Assembly: GCF_012489685.1 (NCBI RefSeq) | Contig: NC_080046.1 | Coordinates: 20,955,304-21,019,303, forward strand | Source: Lotus japonicus | Taxonomy: Eukaryota > Streptophyta > Magnoliopsida > Fabales > Fabaceae | Length of the DNA: 64,000 nt | Direction of reading: 5' to 3' | Shown: positions 45,901 through 58,231 of the stretch, piece by piece | Numbering within the stretch: the first letter of the stretch is position 1 | Layout: the number at the start of each line of letters is the position of its first letter | Notes under the pieces: model-generated | The model's input: the letters and a program-made list of their open reading frames with translations, nothing else | Told to the model about the DNA's origin: nothing | Database searches by the model: none | Translations under genes and position numbers: made by a program

Positions 45901-47616
45901 CTGCTGTCATTTAAGGCACAAGCATAGGTAGTCGTTCTGTCTTGCTTGTCTCTCTTATCATATGTACAAATGCTGTGGCTTCATATGGTGTAGGAGGCAC
46001 TATTCAACATTAGATCCCCTTCAGACCTATCTCATTTCTTCCACTTATTCTCTGATGAACCAATTTGTTTGGGTTTTTCAAGCCCCTTAAGTTGATGTTT
46101 TCGTTGGTCTGTTATTCATTTTGACATGACATGCAGTTGGGGGATTTGTAATTTAGAACATGTGGTAGTGGTAACATTCTTCCTGTATCCCTAGTGTGGT
46201 AGCATGCTCTACAGGCTAAACTATTTTTATGATCTGTCAGTACATTTGAATACAAGTAATATTAATTTGTGATCTATGTATATATTTTTAAGGCTGGTCT
46301 GGTTCGAGAAAAAGCCTTTGGCACAACGAAAGACCGAATGCTTTACATTGAGCATTGTGCAAACTCAAGGGCTGTAACTATATTCATTCGTGGAGGTGAG
46401 TAATATACTGTTTGACCTTTTTCATTTAACATGTTTGCAGGATTTTATGTAAATACATACTTTTGAAAAAGGACAGCTTTCTAACTGTACTGTTATTCAA
46501 TAATGTATTTGCAACTTCAGTGCTTCAGAGTGTGACTTATAAACTTTGAAACATTGCCCATATTCATGGCTTTGCCACTTTCCAGTCATGGATTTGTGTG
46601 CCTTATATAATAGACTTTGAAGACCATCTAAGCACCCTTGATATATTAATAGAAGCTGTCTTGTTTGGTAGGTAACAAAATGATTATAGAGGAGACAAAG
46701 CGCAGCCTTCATGATGCCTTGTGTGTGGCTAGGAATCTTATCCGTAACAATTCTATTGTATATGGTGGTGGTTCAGCTGAGATTTCCTGCTCTGTAGCAG
46801 TTGAGGCTGCTGCTGACAGATTCCCTGGAGTTGAACAGGTACGGATATTATGAAGCTCATATGGGTTTAGTGCTTATTTTATATTGATTAGCCAATTAAT
46901 TAGTTGTCATAGCGGTTTAAAGAAGCTATTGAAATTTGAAACCCCTCATTCTTTATTGATAATGTATATAGTTTTAACCGAGTCATTGACATTGATGAGA
47001 TATAATGCCTGTTTGGATACGAACCAAATAGCAATTATTGGAGTTTCTTTACTAAAAAAATGCAGTAGCTATGCTCCAAAAAGCGCTCTTTGGTCAGCAT
47101 CTGGGTCATAGTCTCATCACTAATTTATGATTGTTTGGTTATTCCTGAAGCTTTGTTAAATGCTGACATTTCTTCTCCCCTGCAGTATGCTATCAGAGCT
47201 TTTGCGGATGCTTTGGAGTATGTCCCGATGGCCCTTGCTGAAAATAGTGGTCTCCAACCAATTGAAACGTTATCTGCCGTTAAGTCTCAGCAAATAAAGG
47301 TAATAAATTGAACATGATGGGATTGAGTTTGCGTGCTACACTCTTACAGACCAGTAGTTCTTATCTATCTACATTTTTACAGACCAGTAGTTTTTATCAA
47401 TCTACATTTTTTTATATTTTGCCACTGACCTTACTCTGTCTTCAGGATAATAATCCCCATTATGGCATTGATTGCAATGACGTGGGCACTAATGACATGC
47501 GTGAGCAGAATGTCTTTGAAACTTTGATTGGAAAGCAGCAACAGATCTTACTCGCTACCCAAGTTGTCAAGATGATATTGAAAATTGACGATGTTATTTC
47601 CCCATTTGATTACTGA
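42978..47616 (+). CDS. CCT5: T-complex protein 1 subunit epsilon, CCT5 (9 exons, 535 aa)
   Basis: Exons: 42978-43176, 43646-43964, 44129-44477, 44709-44841, 45020-45072, 46293-46395, 46672-46838, 47186-47299 and 47446-47616. All junctions are GT-AG and phases sum to 536 codons. The start [14 protein letters not shown] is the usual plant CCT-epsilon N-terminus. Nucleotide-binding and hydrolysis motifs of group II chaperonins are present: LGPKG at 48-52, NDGATIL at 68-74 and GDGTT at 99-103. GGGSAE lies in exon 7, and the C-terminal equatorial domain has KILKIDD-type wording (MILKIDDVI). The protein is one of eight subunits of the cytosolic ring complex that folds actin, tubulin and others with ATP. 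Length equals the family norm. Intron 5 (45073-46292) is expanded by repeats and a pectate lyase relic. Confidence 0.97.
45140..46245. repeat. Direct repeats bracketing inserted DNA in CCT5 intron 5
   Basis: About 45140-45245 and 46110-46245 share GTAATTTAGAACATGTGG followed by CAGTGGTA/TAGTGGTA, a preceding GTTGTCATTTTGA/GTTATTCATTTTGA stretch, and a following TCTGTCAGT. The nearly 900 bases between them hold MITE-like DNA and the pectate lyase relic. An insertion flanked by a large duplication, or a tandem duplication followed by insertion, would explain this. Confidence 0.65.
45855..46090 (-). pseudogene. Relic of the pectate lyase last exon in CCT5 intron 5
   Basis: Read against exon 4 of the pectate lyase gene at 53530-53754, this stretch keeps colinear blocks: GCATCTAAG then CCCCAGCCCCTGCTGTCATT, CACAAGCAT, ATTCAACATTAGATCCCCTT and CAGACCT, then TTCTTCCA.TTATTCTC.GATGA. 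The likeness runs across the 3' splice site of that exon (GATCTGAAGCC in the gene). It is on the same strand as the parent gene and antisense to CCT5. Small gaps and substitutions destroy the frame. Confidence 0.8.
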
Positions 47617-48483
47617 TATAATTTTGAAGTTTGAGTACGTCAAGAGGCTGAATGATTGTATTTTGTTCGTTTGTTATGTTTTAGTTAGAGTCCAGGATTT
47701 TACTTGAAGACAATTTATGTATGATTTTGGCATGGATTTATATTTGGAGTTAGCTGACTGTTTTTATTCATTTGTTATGTTATTAATGTTGAAGCATTAT
47801 GGATTGGTTTGTTTTATTTTAGACGTAAACTTTGGCAGTGAGGGGAAACTTGCAAGTGTAGTCGTACTTTGACGGTGGCACTAGCCACTGCCTGCGTAAC
47901 TGCGTAAGTGTGTCGGGCTTTAAAGGTTCCTTTGAATTTCTTCTTATATTCATCATTCATGAAACTGCTGTGCTAGGATCTGGCGCAACACTCTTGATAT
48001 AATAAAAAATTGAATGGTAATTTCTCTAATGTTCTTTCGAACACTAGACATCTAGACATCACCTCGGCCTTTCCAGGCTATTGGAGTGCGTCTTGGTGGG
48101 CAGTGGTTAGTGTGGGACCTGTCATTGTAATGGGTGATCAGCAGCAGCTGTCTTTTGTGTCTTCCATGGCCATTGGCAATGAAATGGGTTCAAGGTAAGA
48201 ATTATAGGAAATGGTATGTGAATTTATGATGAGGATTGTAAATGGTGGTTGCTAGTTTGAGCACATTTGTTGTGTAATGGTTTCATCGCTTGTTCTTGTA
48301 TGTAAAAAATCTCTCTAAAATCACGTATCTCATCTTTGCTACTCTAATTTTTAGAATCTATGTTTCAAAATCCTTCCAATACATCATTATTCTATTGGAT
48401 GATCGTTTTCAGGGTGGTAAAATGCTATACCTGTCTTGAATGTGAATATAGAATACACTCCACTGACCTTTGTCGTTGATAGT
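47617..48483. other. CCT5 3' UTR and unassigned intergenic DNA
   Basis: The first 200-250 bases should be the CCT5 3' UTR. The rest shows no recognisable gene; the open frame near 48010-48198 has no known motif and no plausible exon partners. Confidence 0.4.
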
Positions 48484-50900
48484 GTTGAGTCTTTCCCTAT
48501 ATGTTGGCTAAGACTATTAAGAAGCTATTTGATGTAATGTATTGATGGAATTCAGAATATAATTAGATAAGTTGTTTGTTTAAGTACTTCAACTCTTTCT
48601 GGTTTACAAACTAGCTTGCTATCAAATTCAGAAAAAGTTCTCTTAGCATGCACTCAGTATTTTACATAAATATGTCTTCCAATGAATGAAATACTATCTT
48701 GCTATTATTTTGCTGATATCCAGCTCAACAAATAGGTACCAGAGCTCCTTTGATTATAAGGGGACTGTGAGTGAGAGAAAACGATAAGTGACGAATCCTC
48801 AACCTAAAAAAATTAAATATCAAAATGAGAACTCATCTAAGAGCTTGGAGTTTATGGAAAATGGTAGAAATTGTCAGCAATCAAGCCAATAACCCGTTCG
48901 TGGCTCATATAAGGTTCCACAATGAATAAGTGGCTAAGGAAGACATTGCACAACACTACATGATGAAGTTTCTATTAAGATTTTGAATTTTTTTTGAAAA
49001 CAAAATCTGTATCATTTGAGCGTTTCCCCATCAAAATAGCATTGCGTGCACGAGTCATGACGCCATAGGGATGAGAAAACTCCTCCAACAACAACATCAA
49101 TTCTCTCCCTGATGCCCTCGAGACTCCGATGTTCGATGGCCCAAAACCAGTGCATCTCTTAGGATTAAAACAACAAAAAAAGGCTTCAGACAAGCTAAAG
49201 GATGAGCTCCAAGGTAGTGAAAGAACAAGAAGGATGCAAGTTTATAATTTGAGAAGGGAATTTGAAGCAATCAAAATGAAGGAATTTGAAACTGTGAATG
49301 AGTTTCCATAAAGGCTTTCAAAGATTTTCACACAAAATTAGGCTGCTTGAAGATGAACTTACCGATCAAAGTGTGATGGAGAAAGTCTTGGTTTGTCTTC
49401 CATATAGGATTGAGTCAAAAATATCCTCTCTTGAAGAAAATAAGGAATTTTTTGAATATACCACTTATAGAGCTTGTGAATGCTTTGCAGCCTATTGAGG
49501 AGAGAAGATTGTTGATAATGGAAGAAGAAGTAGAAGAAGCCTTTGTAGCAAAAAGCAAAGGTAAAAACAAATCCCCCGGTATTAAAACAACATGTGAGAA
49601 GAAGACTAAGCAGAATAAAGAATACAAAGAAAGAAATTATGTAGAAAAGAAATGGAAGGAGTTTCACCTTGCATGCCCAAATTGTAAAAAGAAAAATCAT
49701 ATTGAAATTTTATTGGTTCAAACATGGAATACAATGCAGATTTTGCTCCAAATTTGGCCACAAGGAATTAATGTGTGATGGAAAAGAGAGATGCAGGGGT
49801 AGCAAGCACAAGTTGTTGTCAAGCAACAATAAACCATTTTAGACTTGGGAGAATTTACCCAAGGTGAAAATGAATTTAAAGAAGATAATTGAAATCCCGA
49901 TAAATGAGACAAGAACACTAAATGATATCTATGAAATATGAAGCATTATAATTTTGGAGCCTGCAAACTATGAAGATGCAGTAAAATTAAATGAGTGGAA
50001 CCATGGAGGAGGAGATTAAAATGATAAAGAGAATGAAATTGGCACTTGGGTGATGGACCAATAAACCATAATGTTTTTTAAGTTTCATACAAGTTTTCTT
50101 TAGAGGTTTATGCAATCTCCAAGTCAAATTCATTTTGCAGCAACCAAACGAATATTGAGGTGCATTAAGGGTACATTCAATTATTGTATGTGAAGAACAT
50201 GGATGAACGATTCAAGACTATGCAAATAGCAATTGGGCTGGAAGTTTGAATGATTCCAAGAGCACTTCTAGATATGTTTTTTAATTTGGTAGTGGTATTT
50301 TATCTTGGAAGTCAAAGAAGCAGGTGGTTGTAGCTCTATCTATAGCAGCAACAACTTCAAACCAAGCAATTTGTCTTAGAAATATCTTGAAGGATTTGAT
50401 GAAGCGCAAATATAGCTATTATAATCTAGATAGATAACAAATAAATAATTTCAATGGATAAAATGTCCAGTTCAGCATGGTAGAAATAAATATCAATGTA
50501 ACACTTCATGCCAAAAGAGAGGTAGAAAGGATGAAATAAGTGAACTTTATGCAATGTTGTTTAGAAAATCCGTTTGCAGATATTTTTACAAAGTCTCTTC
50601 AAAAGACCAAAGAAAATGTTTGAAATGATGTGAAACAAGCTTGGAGTCTGCAAGAAAAATTTCAAGGATGCGTGACAGTGTTGGGTGTTTAGGTTATAGG
50701 ATGAAACTGTTAGGAAGTTCTTTGATGTAGTGTAATTTTGAAATTCTAAACATAATTAGATAAATTACTTGTTTAAGTAGTTAAACTTTTCTGATTTATA
50801 AACCAGAGTATTTTCAAGTACAATAGAAATATTAACATGTACTCTAAGTATTTTGTATAAATATGTCTTTCAATGAGTTACTATTATTTAACCGCTATTC
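48484..50900 (+). mobile_element. Ty1/copia remnant C with short LTRs
   Basis: The 5' LTR is 48484-48730 (starts TGTTGAGTCTTTCC, ends CTCAACA), followed by a primer-site-like AGGTACCAGAGC. Gag relics follow: KLKDELQGSERTRRMQVYNL at about 49192, then RLLEDELTDQSVMEKVLVCL and a degenerate zinc knuckle near 49670. Most of pol is gone. RNase H wording returns at about 50205-50400 (DYANSNWAGSLNDSKSTS, FGSGILSWKSKKQ) and PVQHGRNKY near 50470. A diverged, incomplete 3' LTR is 50681 to about 50900. Many stops and shifts show old age and a large internal deletion. Confidence 0.8.
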
Positions 50901-50998
50901 TCTCTTACTCACCTTTCACTCCTTGTATTGTAACCCCTTCCTACTTTCTCTTATTAGTTTATAGTTACATTACACTTACTTCTATATCTATTTGATGA

Positions 50999-52893
50999 TG
51001 TTGAGTCTTTTCCTTAGGTTATGTAGGTTAAGTCTATTAGGAAGCTTTTTTAAATAATGTAATGATAATGTGCAGAATAACATTAGATAGATTGCTTGTT
51101 TAAGTTATTTTACTTTTCTGGTTTTCCAAAACTATGTGTTGTCAAGTAGAGTAGGACACTAAGCATGCACTCAATGTATTTTATATAAGTATGTCTTCTA
51201 TTGAATGAAATGTAAGTTGTTGTTTTTGCTTCCATCTTAGACTCTAAAACACAACAATTGGTATCAAGAGCTCCTTGATTTTAAGGGGACTGTGAGTCAG
51301 AAAAAACAAATGAGAAACCCTCATCTAAAAAAATACACAAACTAGAATGGCTTCTAGCAGCTCCTCTTTGCCTCCACCTTCTGTATTTATAGGACAAAAC
51401 TTTGATTTATGGGTTGCAAAAATGAGAACTTATCTAAAAGCTCAAATTTTACAGGATGTGGTAGAAAATGACAACAATCGAGCCCCTCTACGAAACAACC
51501 CAACACTAGCTTAGATAAGGTTGCACAATGATGAAGTTGATAAGGAAGAAAAAGATCTTGCCATCGTACAAGAAGCTTTACATGATGATGTTTTTATTAA
51601 AATTTTGAATCTTGACAAAACAAAAGAGTCTTAGGACAAGCTTAAGGAAGAGTCCCAAGGCGCCAAAAGGAGAAAAAGGATGCAAGTTTTAAATCATGGA
51701 AGAGAATTCGAAGCAATTAAAATGAAAGATTTTGAAATTGTGATGGAGTTTTCTGAAAGACTTTCGAAGATTGTCATACAAATCAAATTTCTTGGAGAGG
51801 AGCTAACAGATTAGCGTGTGGTGGAGAAAATCCTTGTGTGTCTTCCAGAGAGGTTTGAGTAAAAAATCTTCTCTCTTGAAGAAAATGAGTATTTTTGTGA
51901 AATTTCAGTTGTAGAGCTTGTGAGTGCTTTGCAAGCCACTGAACAAAGAAGATCTATGAGGACGGAAGAGAAGTCTGCAGCTGAATATGCCTTTGTGGAA
52001 AACAATAGAGGAGGAGGTTGGAAAGGAAAATACCCAGCCTACTCTCATTGTTAGAAGACTAACCATACTGCAAATTTTTATTGATTCCGACCGAGAGTAA
52101 AGTGTAGAGCCTGCAATTAGTTTGGTCATGTGGAGAAGGTTTGCAAAAACAGAGTAAACGAACAACAACAAAAATAAGCACAAGTTGTTGAACTACATGA
52201 AAATATTGAGTAACATTTGTTTGTTGCTTCTTGCTATTCATTAAAATATAGCAATGAAGTTTGACTCTTAAACAGTGGATGCACAAATTATATGACACAT
52301 GATGCCAGCATTTTCAAGGAACTTGATCGATCCTACTTAGAGTTACCATGGACAATGGTGGAAGTGTTGATGTCAAAGGCAAAGGAGTGGTTAGAATTGA
52401 TACTCCTTAAGGTACAAAATATATTTCTGATGTCCTATTAGTGCATGAGTTAAATCAAAATTTGTAAAGTGTTGGACAAATGCTGGAAAAATATTACACT
52501 TTGTATTTTGAAGATATGAAATGCACTATATTTGAATCTTCTGGTTGTGAACTAATATGTGTTAAAATGGGAAACATAAGTTTTACTATAAAGTGAAAAT
52601 ATATTGTAAAGCATGCTTCTTCAAGTGAAGAAAATGCCAAAAAAAGGAGAAGCTTGGAGTAGACAATCTCAAAGACCAAAAATCTAAAAATGATGAAAAT
52701 TTGAAGGAGGATGCTTATTTTTTGTTAGAAAAATGTACCGCTTGCTGAACGTTATGAAAGTTTCAAAACAATGTGCTGTGAAGTAGAGTAGGAAACTAAG
52801 TCTGCACTCAATGTATTTTATATAAGTATGTTTTCTATTGAATGAAATGTAAACTACTGTTTTTGCTCCCATCACAGACTTTAAAAACCAACA
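50999..52893 (+). mobile_element. Ty1/copia remnant D, same family as C
   Basis: The 5' LTR 50999-51256 is clearly related to that of C (TGTTGAGTCTTTTCC start, ATAAGTATGTCTTCTATTGA near the end) and is followed by TTGGTATCAAGAG. Gag starts at about 51351 (MASSSSSLPPPSVFIGQNFD) and runs with stops through FEAIKMKDFEIVMEFSERL and KILVCLPERFE. A protease-like NSGCTNYMTHD lies near 52275. Pol then ends and a partial LTR tail is seen at about 52760-52893. C and D lie in the same orientation only about 100 bases apart. Confidence 0.8.
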
Positions 52894-53529
52894 ATGTTGT
52901 AGCTCACTTGCATATTTGAAACTACCCTTGTTGTTTGTGTAATTACGGGAAAATATAGGTTCATGCAGACACGATTAGTGGTTTTAATGTCGTTATGGAA
53001 ACTTATGAAATTTTACGATGTGCAATACGAGTTTCATACTGCAATTTAGAATGCTTCTCGGTTTCGGCCCCTTTCATGAATGTTGCCCAAAGACTGATGT
53101 GGGGGAGTTGAAATGTGTTTAAAGCATAGTGGAAAAATTAGTCATACTTAGATGAAACGACAATGGCCTGACTTCTTATTATATTTTGCAACAATTTTTT
53201 TAGACCCAACATTATAGGTTATCCCTCCCTTTTCATGGTAAATACGGAGGGCCATTTTTTACCTTTTAATCAACAGGAATTTAAGGCATGTAGTATGGAC
53301 TATGGAGGTCATTGCATATTTGCCAATAGAGACAACATAACAAACATTTCTAATATTCTATATTCAAATTTCAACTTTACAGAACCCTTATACTCTTCAT
53401 TGTCCCTTCAAGGGAATGAAGTCACAACTGATATAGCTAGCTACACATTTTGCACTAGTAAACTAAATTTTGGCATGCCTAAAATCTGGACCATACTTAA
53501 TAGTTCTCTTAGCATAGTGTAGTAGTAAT
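52894..53529. other. DNA downstream of the pectate lyase gene (its 3' side)
   Basis: No gene is recognised. The part nearest 53529 should be the 3' UTR of the minus-strand pectate lyase gene. The open frame at 53235-53522 shows no motif. Confidence 0.4.
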
Positions 53530-56333
53530 CTAGTAGCACATGTAGTCTTTCTTGCATCTAAGAGCTCCAGCCCCTGCTGTCATTGAAGCCACAAGCATTG
53601 GTGGTCTTGCTTCCATGCTTGACGCCCTAGCATATGTAGAAGTTGCACCGGCTCCGGACGGACTGAAGAAGGCGCCATTCAGCATTAAATCCCCTTCAGA
53701 CCTCCAGTTCCAGTTCTTCCATTCATTCTCCGATGATCCAAAATGTTTGGTGATCTGAAGCCACCCATAAAATAAGTCATCACCGTTAATTGATAAATTA
53801 TTTCTTCAAAATTTAAAGAATACCATAATTTGGTTAATACATGCAAATATATTATCACGGTTTCAAAATGATTCAGTTTATGAAAAATGCTAACAACACT
53901 CACTTTAACACTCTATTTCCAACCCTCTCTCATTGATTAATTGAAATTCATGTAAGATCCACCAAAAGTATGAGTATCAATTCTAATTTAGTGAAAACCA
54001 TGTGAATTTTAACCAATAAAAAATCCACATTTCTTTACATGTATCTCTGACCTCTTTGTGTTCTTCATCATTTGGAGCAAGAAATCTGTTGCCTTGGCTG
54101 AAAATAGTTGGGGATGAACTCCCACCTATTGCGTACTTCTGCCAATGTGTGTAATCATTGTTCACCACGTGGAAATATCCGAACCTGCACCTGCAAATTT
54201 GGGTAGAAGTATTCAAGTTGTTGCCTTTTTCCAAGAAAAAAAATGCATAACAAGCCAAGTTTACAATTCATGTGTTGTCATGTGTTTTTGGACATGTAGC
54301 CTATCTACATACAAAGTAAAAAACATTTATTGGAGTTCTTTATTAAAAATGCACTAGATAGCCTCCAATAAATACTTTTTGATCCGCATTGGAATGAGCT
54401 CATAGTCAATTTAAATCAGGATGTTAGGCTTATTTTTGTATATTGAACAACTACCACCTACCTGGGCATTCTTCCCCCAAGTCCTTCTCCAAAATGGTTG
54501 AAAGCAATCGTAACCTGCATCTTTTTATCCTCTTTATTGGAATCACTATGACCCAAGAGCATGACCTTGTTATGGTGCGTCATGTAATTGTTCGAAATGG
54601 TAATAGCCGTTGATCCATGAACAACATCAATCAACCCATCAAAACAGTTCGACAAAGAACAATGGTCCACCCAAACATTGCTCGAATCATAAATCGTGAC
54701 CCCATCACCGTCTGATCGTCCTCTCCAGCTCTGATGGTTAGGAGAGTCGCTCACGTACCCACTGCCACCGCGTTTGCAGTCATGGATACTAATGCCATGG
54801 ATTATGATGTTGGTCTTTCTCTGCACCTTGATGCAAGGCCCTCCAGCAATGTGGACATTAGCTCCTCTACCATCAATGGTCTTGTAAGAGTTCATAACGA
54901 GATCCATCTCGAGCTTGATCACCATGTCATGCTTGAATATGATCCACAAGGGCTCTTGTTGGATTGCAGCGTGTCTTAGAGTTCCTGGCTTGGGGTTCAC
55001 TGCGTGGTCACTGGGGTCCGTGACCAGATAAAACTTGCCATCCCTTCCTCCAATGGCATGTCTGCCAAACCCGATTGCACATTCTGCTAGCCGTTTGCGG
55101 TTGTTTTCCCAATTGGGGTCGCACCTCCAACAATCATCAATGGGGTTGCCTGTTCCACATGAATAAAAACCCAATTTTCTCCTATGCTCAATGATGCTCC
55201 TGTGAAAAAGAAAAACCAAATAATATAAATGCAATGTGGTCAAGGACTCATGTTGCACTGCATCTATTTAGGTGATGAACAATGTTTGGTAGATAGTATT
55301 GGATGTCTAAAACCCAAATAATAGTGAGAGAAATGAAGGGATAAATCATAAATATAGATGTGATATATGATACGATGTGATAAGAAGAGAGATAGTGAAA
55401 AATTGACGTGTATGTGGGATGTTGCTATTAGGGTGTTTATAATCGGGACTATTAGATGAAATTCATGAGAATATTTTAAATCACTCTTGACACTCAAAAG
55501 AATAGACACTATGTGAACCAAATTTTTATTTATATTAAGACATCTTTTTACTTCGTTTTCTCTCTTTATTCCTCACTTTGGATGCTTACATGTAACCTTT
55601 TCTATTCTAATTTATTCCCCAATGTTAATGCATCATGCAACATACTTTCTTGCAGTAATTCTTTGATTGCACATTTTTACATGTGTTTTCTAAAAAATGT
55701 AATAAAGAAATAGATTTGTATAATGAACTCAATTAACCAAGAGAAAATGTCAAAAGTTAGAAAGATGAAAAGCATAATTGACTTACAAATTTAAATTTAA
55801 TAACTGGTGTATTATTCTTTAAAATAATTTTACTTGTTAAATATGATATTCGAGTTATTCAAGAGAGTGTTTTGAAACTATAAGGCCTCACATTAGTGGG
55901 ATTAAGAGGAAAAAAGAGAGATACATGTTTGGGTATTAGAAGTCTAAAAGCCTTGTTTTTTGGGTCCCCAGGTGGGTTTGTGCACTATCAAATTCAACAA
56001 AGCATAGGCATAGGAGCTTTTTGAAAAAATACCATGTTTTATACAACAAATGTTATCTGTAAATACCATAATTATGTCGCTATTTTCTACTAAAAGAATA
56101 GTATAAACCAATTGATATGAGAAAAGAAATAAAAGAAAAGACAGGGGAACTTCTTGCTTTCCAACACAAGATTTTTCGTAGAATAAGACAGGGTCCAATT
56201 GTGGGGTGAATGATATATGAAAGATAACATACTTCTGAACTTCCTGGACAACTGATTCAGGATCTTGGACTGGGGAAGAAAAGATCAAAGTTGGTGTAAG
56301 AAGCAAGAACATCAGTATGATCGGAAATGCCAT
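53530..56333 (-). CDS. Secreted pectate lyase, PL1 family (4 exons, 400 aa)
   Basis: Minus-strand exons: 56233-56333, 54462-55199, 54052-54190 and 53530-53754. GT-AG junctions and phases give 401 codons with a TAG stop. A hydrophobic signal peptide opens the protein ([18 protein letters not shown]). The mature part has [37 protein letters not shown] and the parallel beta-helix core. Key blocks are [49 protein letters not shown] and FNHFGEGL. The catalytic RxPxxR region is RMPRCR at 277-282, followed by [13 protein letters not shown]. The enzyme cleaves de-esterified pectin in the cell wall by beta-elimination with calcium. Minor oddity: [10 protein letters not shown] where most relatives have CADGLID. 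Length is near the family norm. A partial copy of exon 4 lies in CCT5 intron 5. Confidence 0.93.
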
Positions 56334-56411
56334 GATTTCTAAGAGGAATGTTAATAAGCAGGAAAATATACAACTATAGAACTTGTTTTCCAAAAGTGAT
56401 GGAAATCAAGG

Positions 56412-56420
56412 TTATATAGG
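56412..56420 (-). promoter_or_regulatory. Probable TATA box of the pectate lyase gene
   Basis: CTATATAAC on the minus strand lies about 80 bases upstream of the start codon, a normal TATA-to-ATG distance for a short plant leader. It is based on motif and position only. Confidence 0.5.
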
Positions 56421-57557
56421 TAGTAAACTGAAAGGTCCTGAATTCTTCTTGATTAAAAAACATGCTTCTTAACTAACCATGATTTGTGGGTTTAGAGCCT
56501 AGAAATGCTTCCCTACGAGGAATCTTTCTTCTAAAGTCAATTACACACTATTAGGGGGCTTCTATTCCATTACTTTAATAAGCAAATTACACTGATTAGT
56601 AATAGTAACCGATTTTCCTCTCAGGGGTCAGCACATTAGTTTAATCACAAAATTACACTGATGAAAATGAAAACTACCATACGCTGAAGTTTAAGCTATG
56701 AGATTTCTGTCTGTATCTGCGCCTAAGAGGTACTCTTGGAGCTGACAGCATCACAATATTCTCCTTCTTTGGTTTCTCTATCATCCATTTAATTATTTAG
56801 TATAATTGTTTGTTAAATTGAGGTGAAGTTTTGGTTGTTATTGATGATAATTGATCTATTTCACATTTTGTCACTTTCACATGCGCATCGTTTTAATTTG
56901 ATGAAGAATAATATTTGTCCAAGAAAAGATACATGTTGCTTTCATGTTAGATTCTACCCGCTAAGCAGTTGCATTAGTTGGTTTTGGCTTTTATTCTCTA
57001 AAACGGCCCTTATAATTATGTGTTCATCGCAGCATCTTAGGCTCTTCCTAAAACTGATTCTCACAACATTTACCATCCTGAAATAGCTTTTTTTAATAAA
57101 TATATCTAAACATAGTTACATAGATCAGTTTAATTTTAACTCACTTTTGCTAAACTAAATTCTATTTTAGAGTATCAGGAAGGGCCTGAGAAAAGGGAAG
57201 ATGCTAAAGAGATAAAAATATAATAGTGAACCCAACACCATCTCTTGACACAAAACTTTAAATGCAATGAGTCCGTGTGTCTTCACACTACTTATGTTGC
57301 CTCTAGTTAAGTATGACTTTCCCTATCCTTAATTATAAGACATTTTTCAGACAATTACGTTAATTAAGAATCCATATAATGAGACTAATTAATGTTTTGA
57401 TTATAATCTTCCACACTTAATTAAGGTATTGGTTAGCATAGAAAAGATTAAATACAAGTGGTAATCAAAATTTTAGAATGCCAAATGTAAAACAAAAAAA
57501 TGGAGTATACATGAAAAATAATTTTTTTTTAAATTTAGTAAAAAGTCTTTATATTAA
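56421..57557. other. Intergenic DNA upstream of pectate lyase
   Basis: AT-rich DNA without a recognisable gene. The open frame at 56823-57086 has no known motif or exon context. Confidence 0.4.
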
Positions 57558-57989
57558 TGCTTCGTTTGGCAGAGTAGAAAGAGATAAAGAAGATAGAGTA
57601 GAAAAGAGAGAAGTTGAGTAGAGAGAAATAAGTGAGAAATATAGTAGATTTAAAAGTTGTTTGGTATGGTAGAGATAAATGAGAGATAAAAAAAATAATG
57701 ACGTATAAAGTTAAATTTTGTGTGAAGGTACATTATTATCTTAACATATATATAATTAAAAACAAAGATAGTGATAACTTTAAGGGCAAAACAGGAAAGA
57801 AGAAAAAGTAGCATCAACTTTATTGATTTCTCTTCAAATTGAAGAGACTCTAAAAAGCTTCTCATCTCCCTTTCCACGGTCCCTCTCTCCTCTGTATGAT
57901 TCATACCAAACAAGGTTGATATTACCATCTCTCTTCCAATTCTCTCTTCAACATCTCTCTCTTACATCTCTATGCTAACAAACATAGCG
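57558..57989. mobile_element. Tourist-like MITE (432 bp)
   Basis: The left end TGCTTCGTTTGGCAGAGTAG and the reverse complement of the right end, CGCTATGTTTGTTAGCATAG, form imperfect terminal repeats. TAA flanks both sides (57555-57557 and 57990-57992), as for PIF/Harbinger MITEs. The left half is rich in GAGAGATA-like words and the right half in TCTCTCTT-like words, so the element is self-complementary over more than its ends. No coding capacity. Confidence 0.6.
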
Positions 57990-58231
57990 TAAGGGATACC
58001 AAGTATGTCTTTGATGTGTCTTATTATTAGAGATAGACGAAGAATTAGCCAATGTGAATTTAACCGCTCACGCTTTAAATTTCCAACATTCTTCCTCTTA
58101 GCCCTGCAAAGTGAGTTCCAACATCACTCGCAAGTGAAAGCACACGCTCATTAGACATCGCAAACTAAATACTCGGCTCAATAGAAAAAATTGCTCTGAA
58201 ACGTGTGAGGAGAAGCCCAAAGAGAGAAAAA
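57990..58231. other. Short spacer between two transposons
   Basis: No gene. The wording TTTAACCGCTCACGCTTTAAAT near 58070 has a rough echo near 60380 (CTTAACCACCCACACTTAGAAT), perhaps parts of one dispersed repeat. Confidence 0.3.

Noticed and set aside
48010..48198. Small coding gene downstream of CCT5
   Set aside because: The 62-codon frame lacks any motif and sits in unassigned intergenic DNA.
56823..57086. Possible small gene of 87 codons
   Set aside because: No recognisable motif, no splice partners and AT-rich context.
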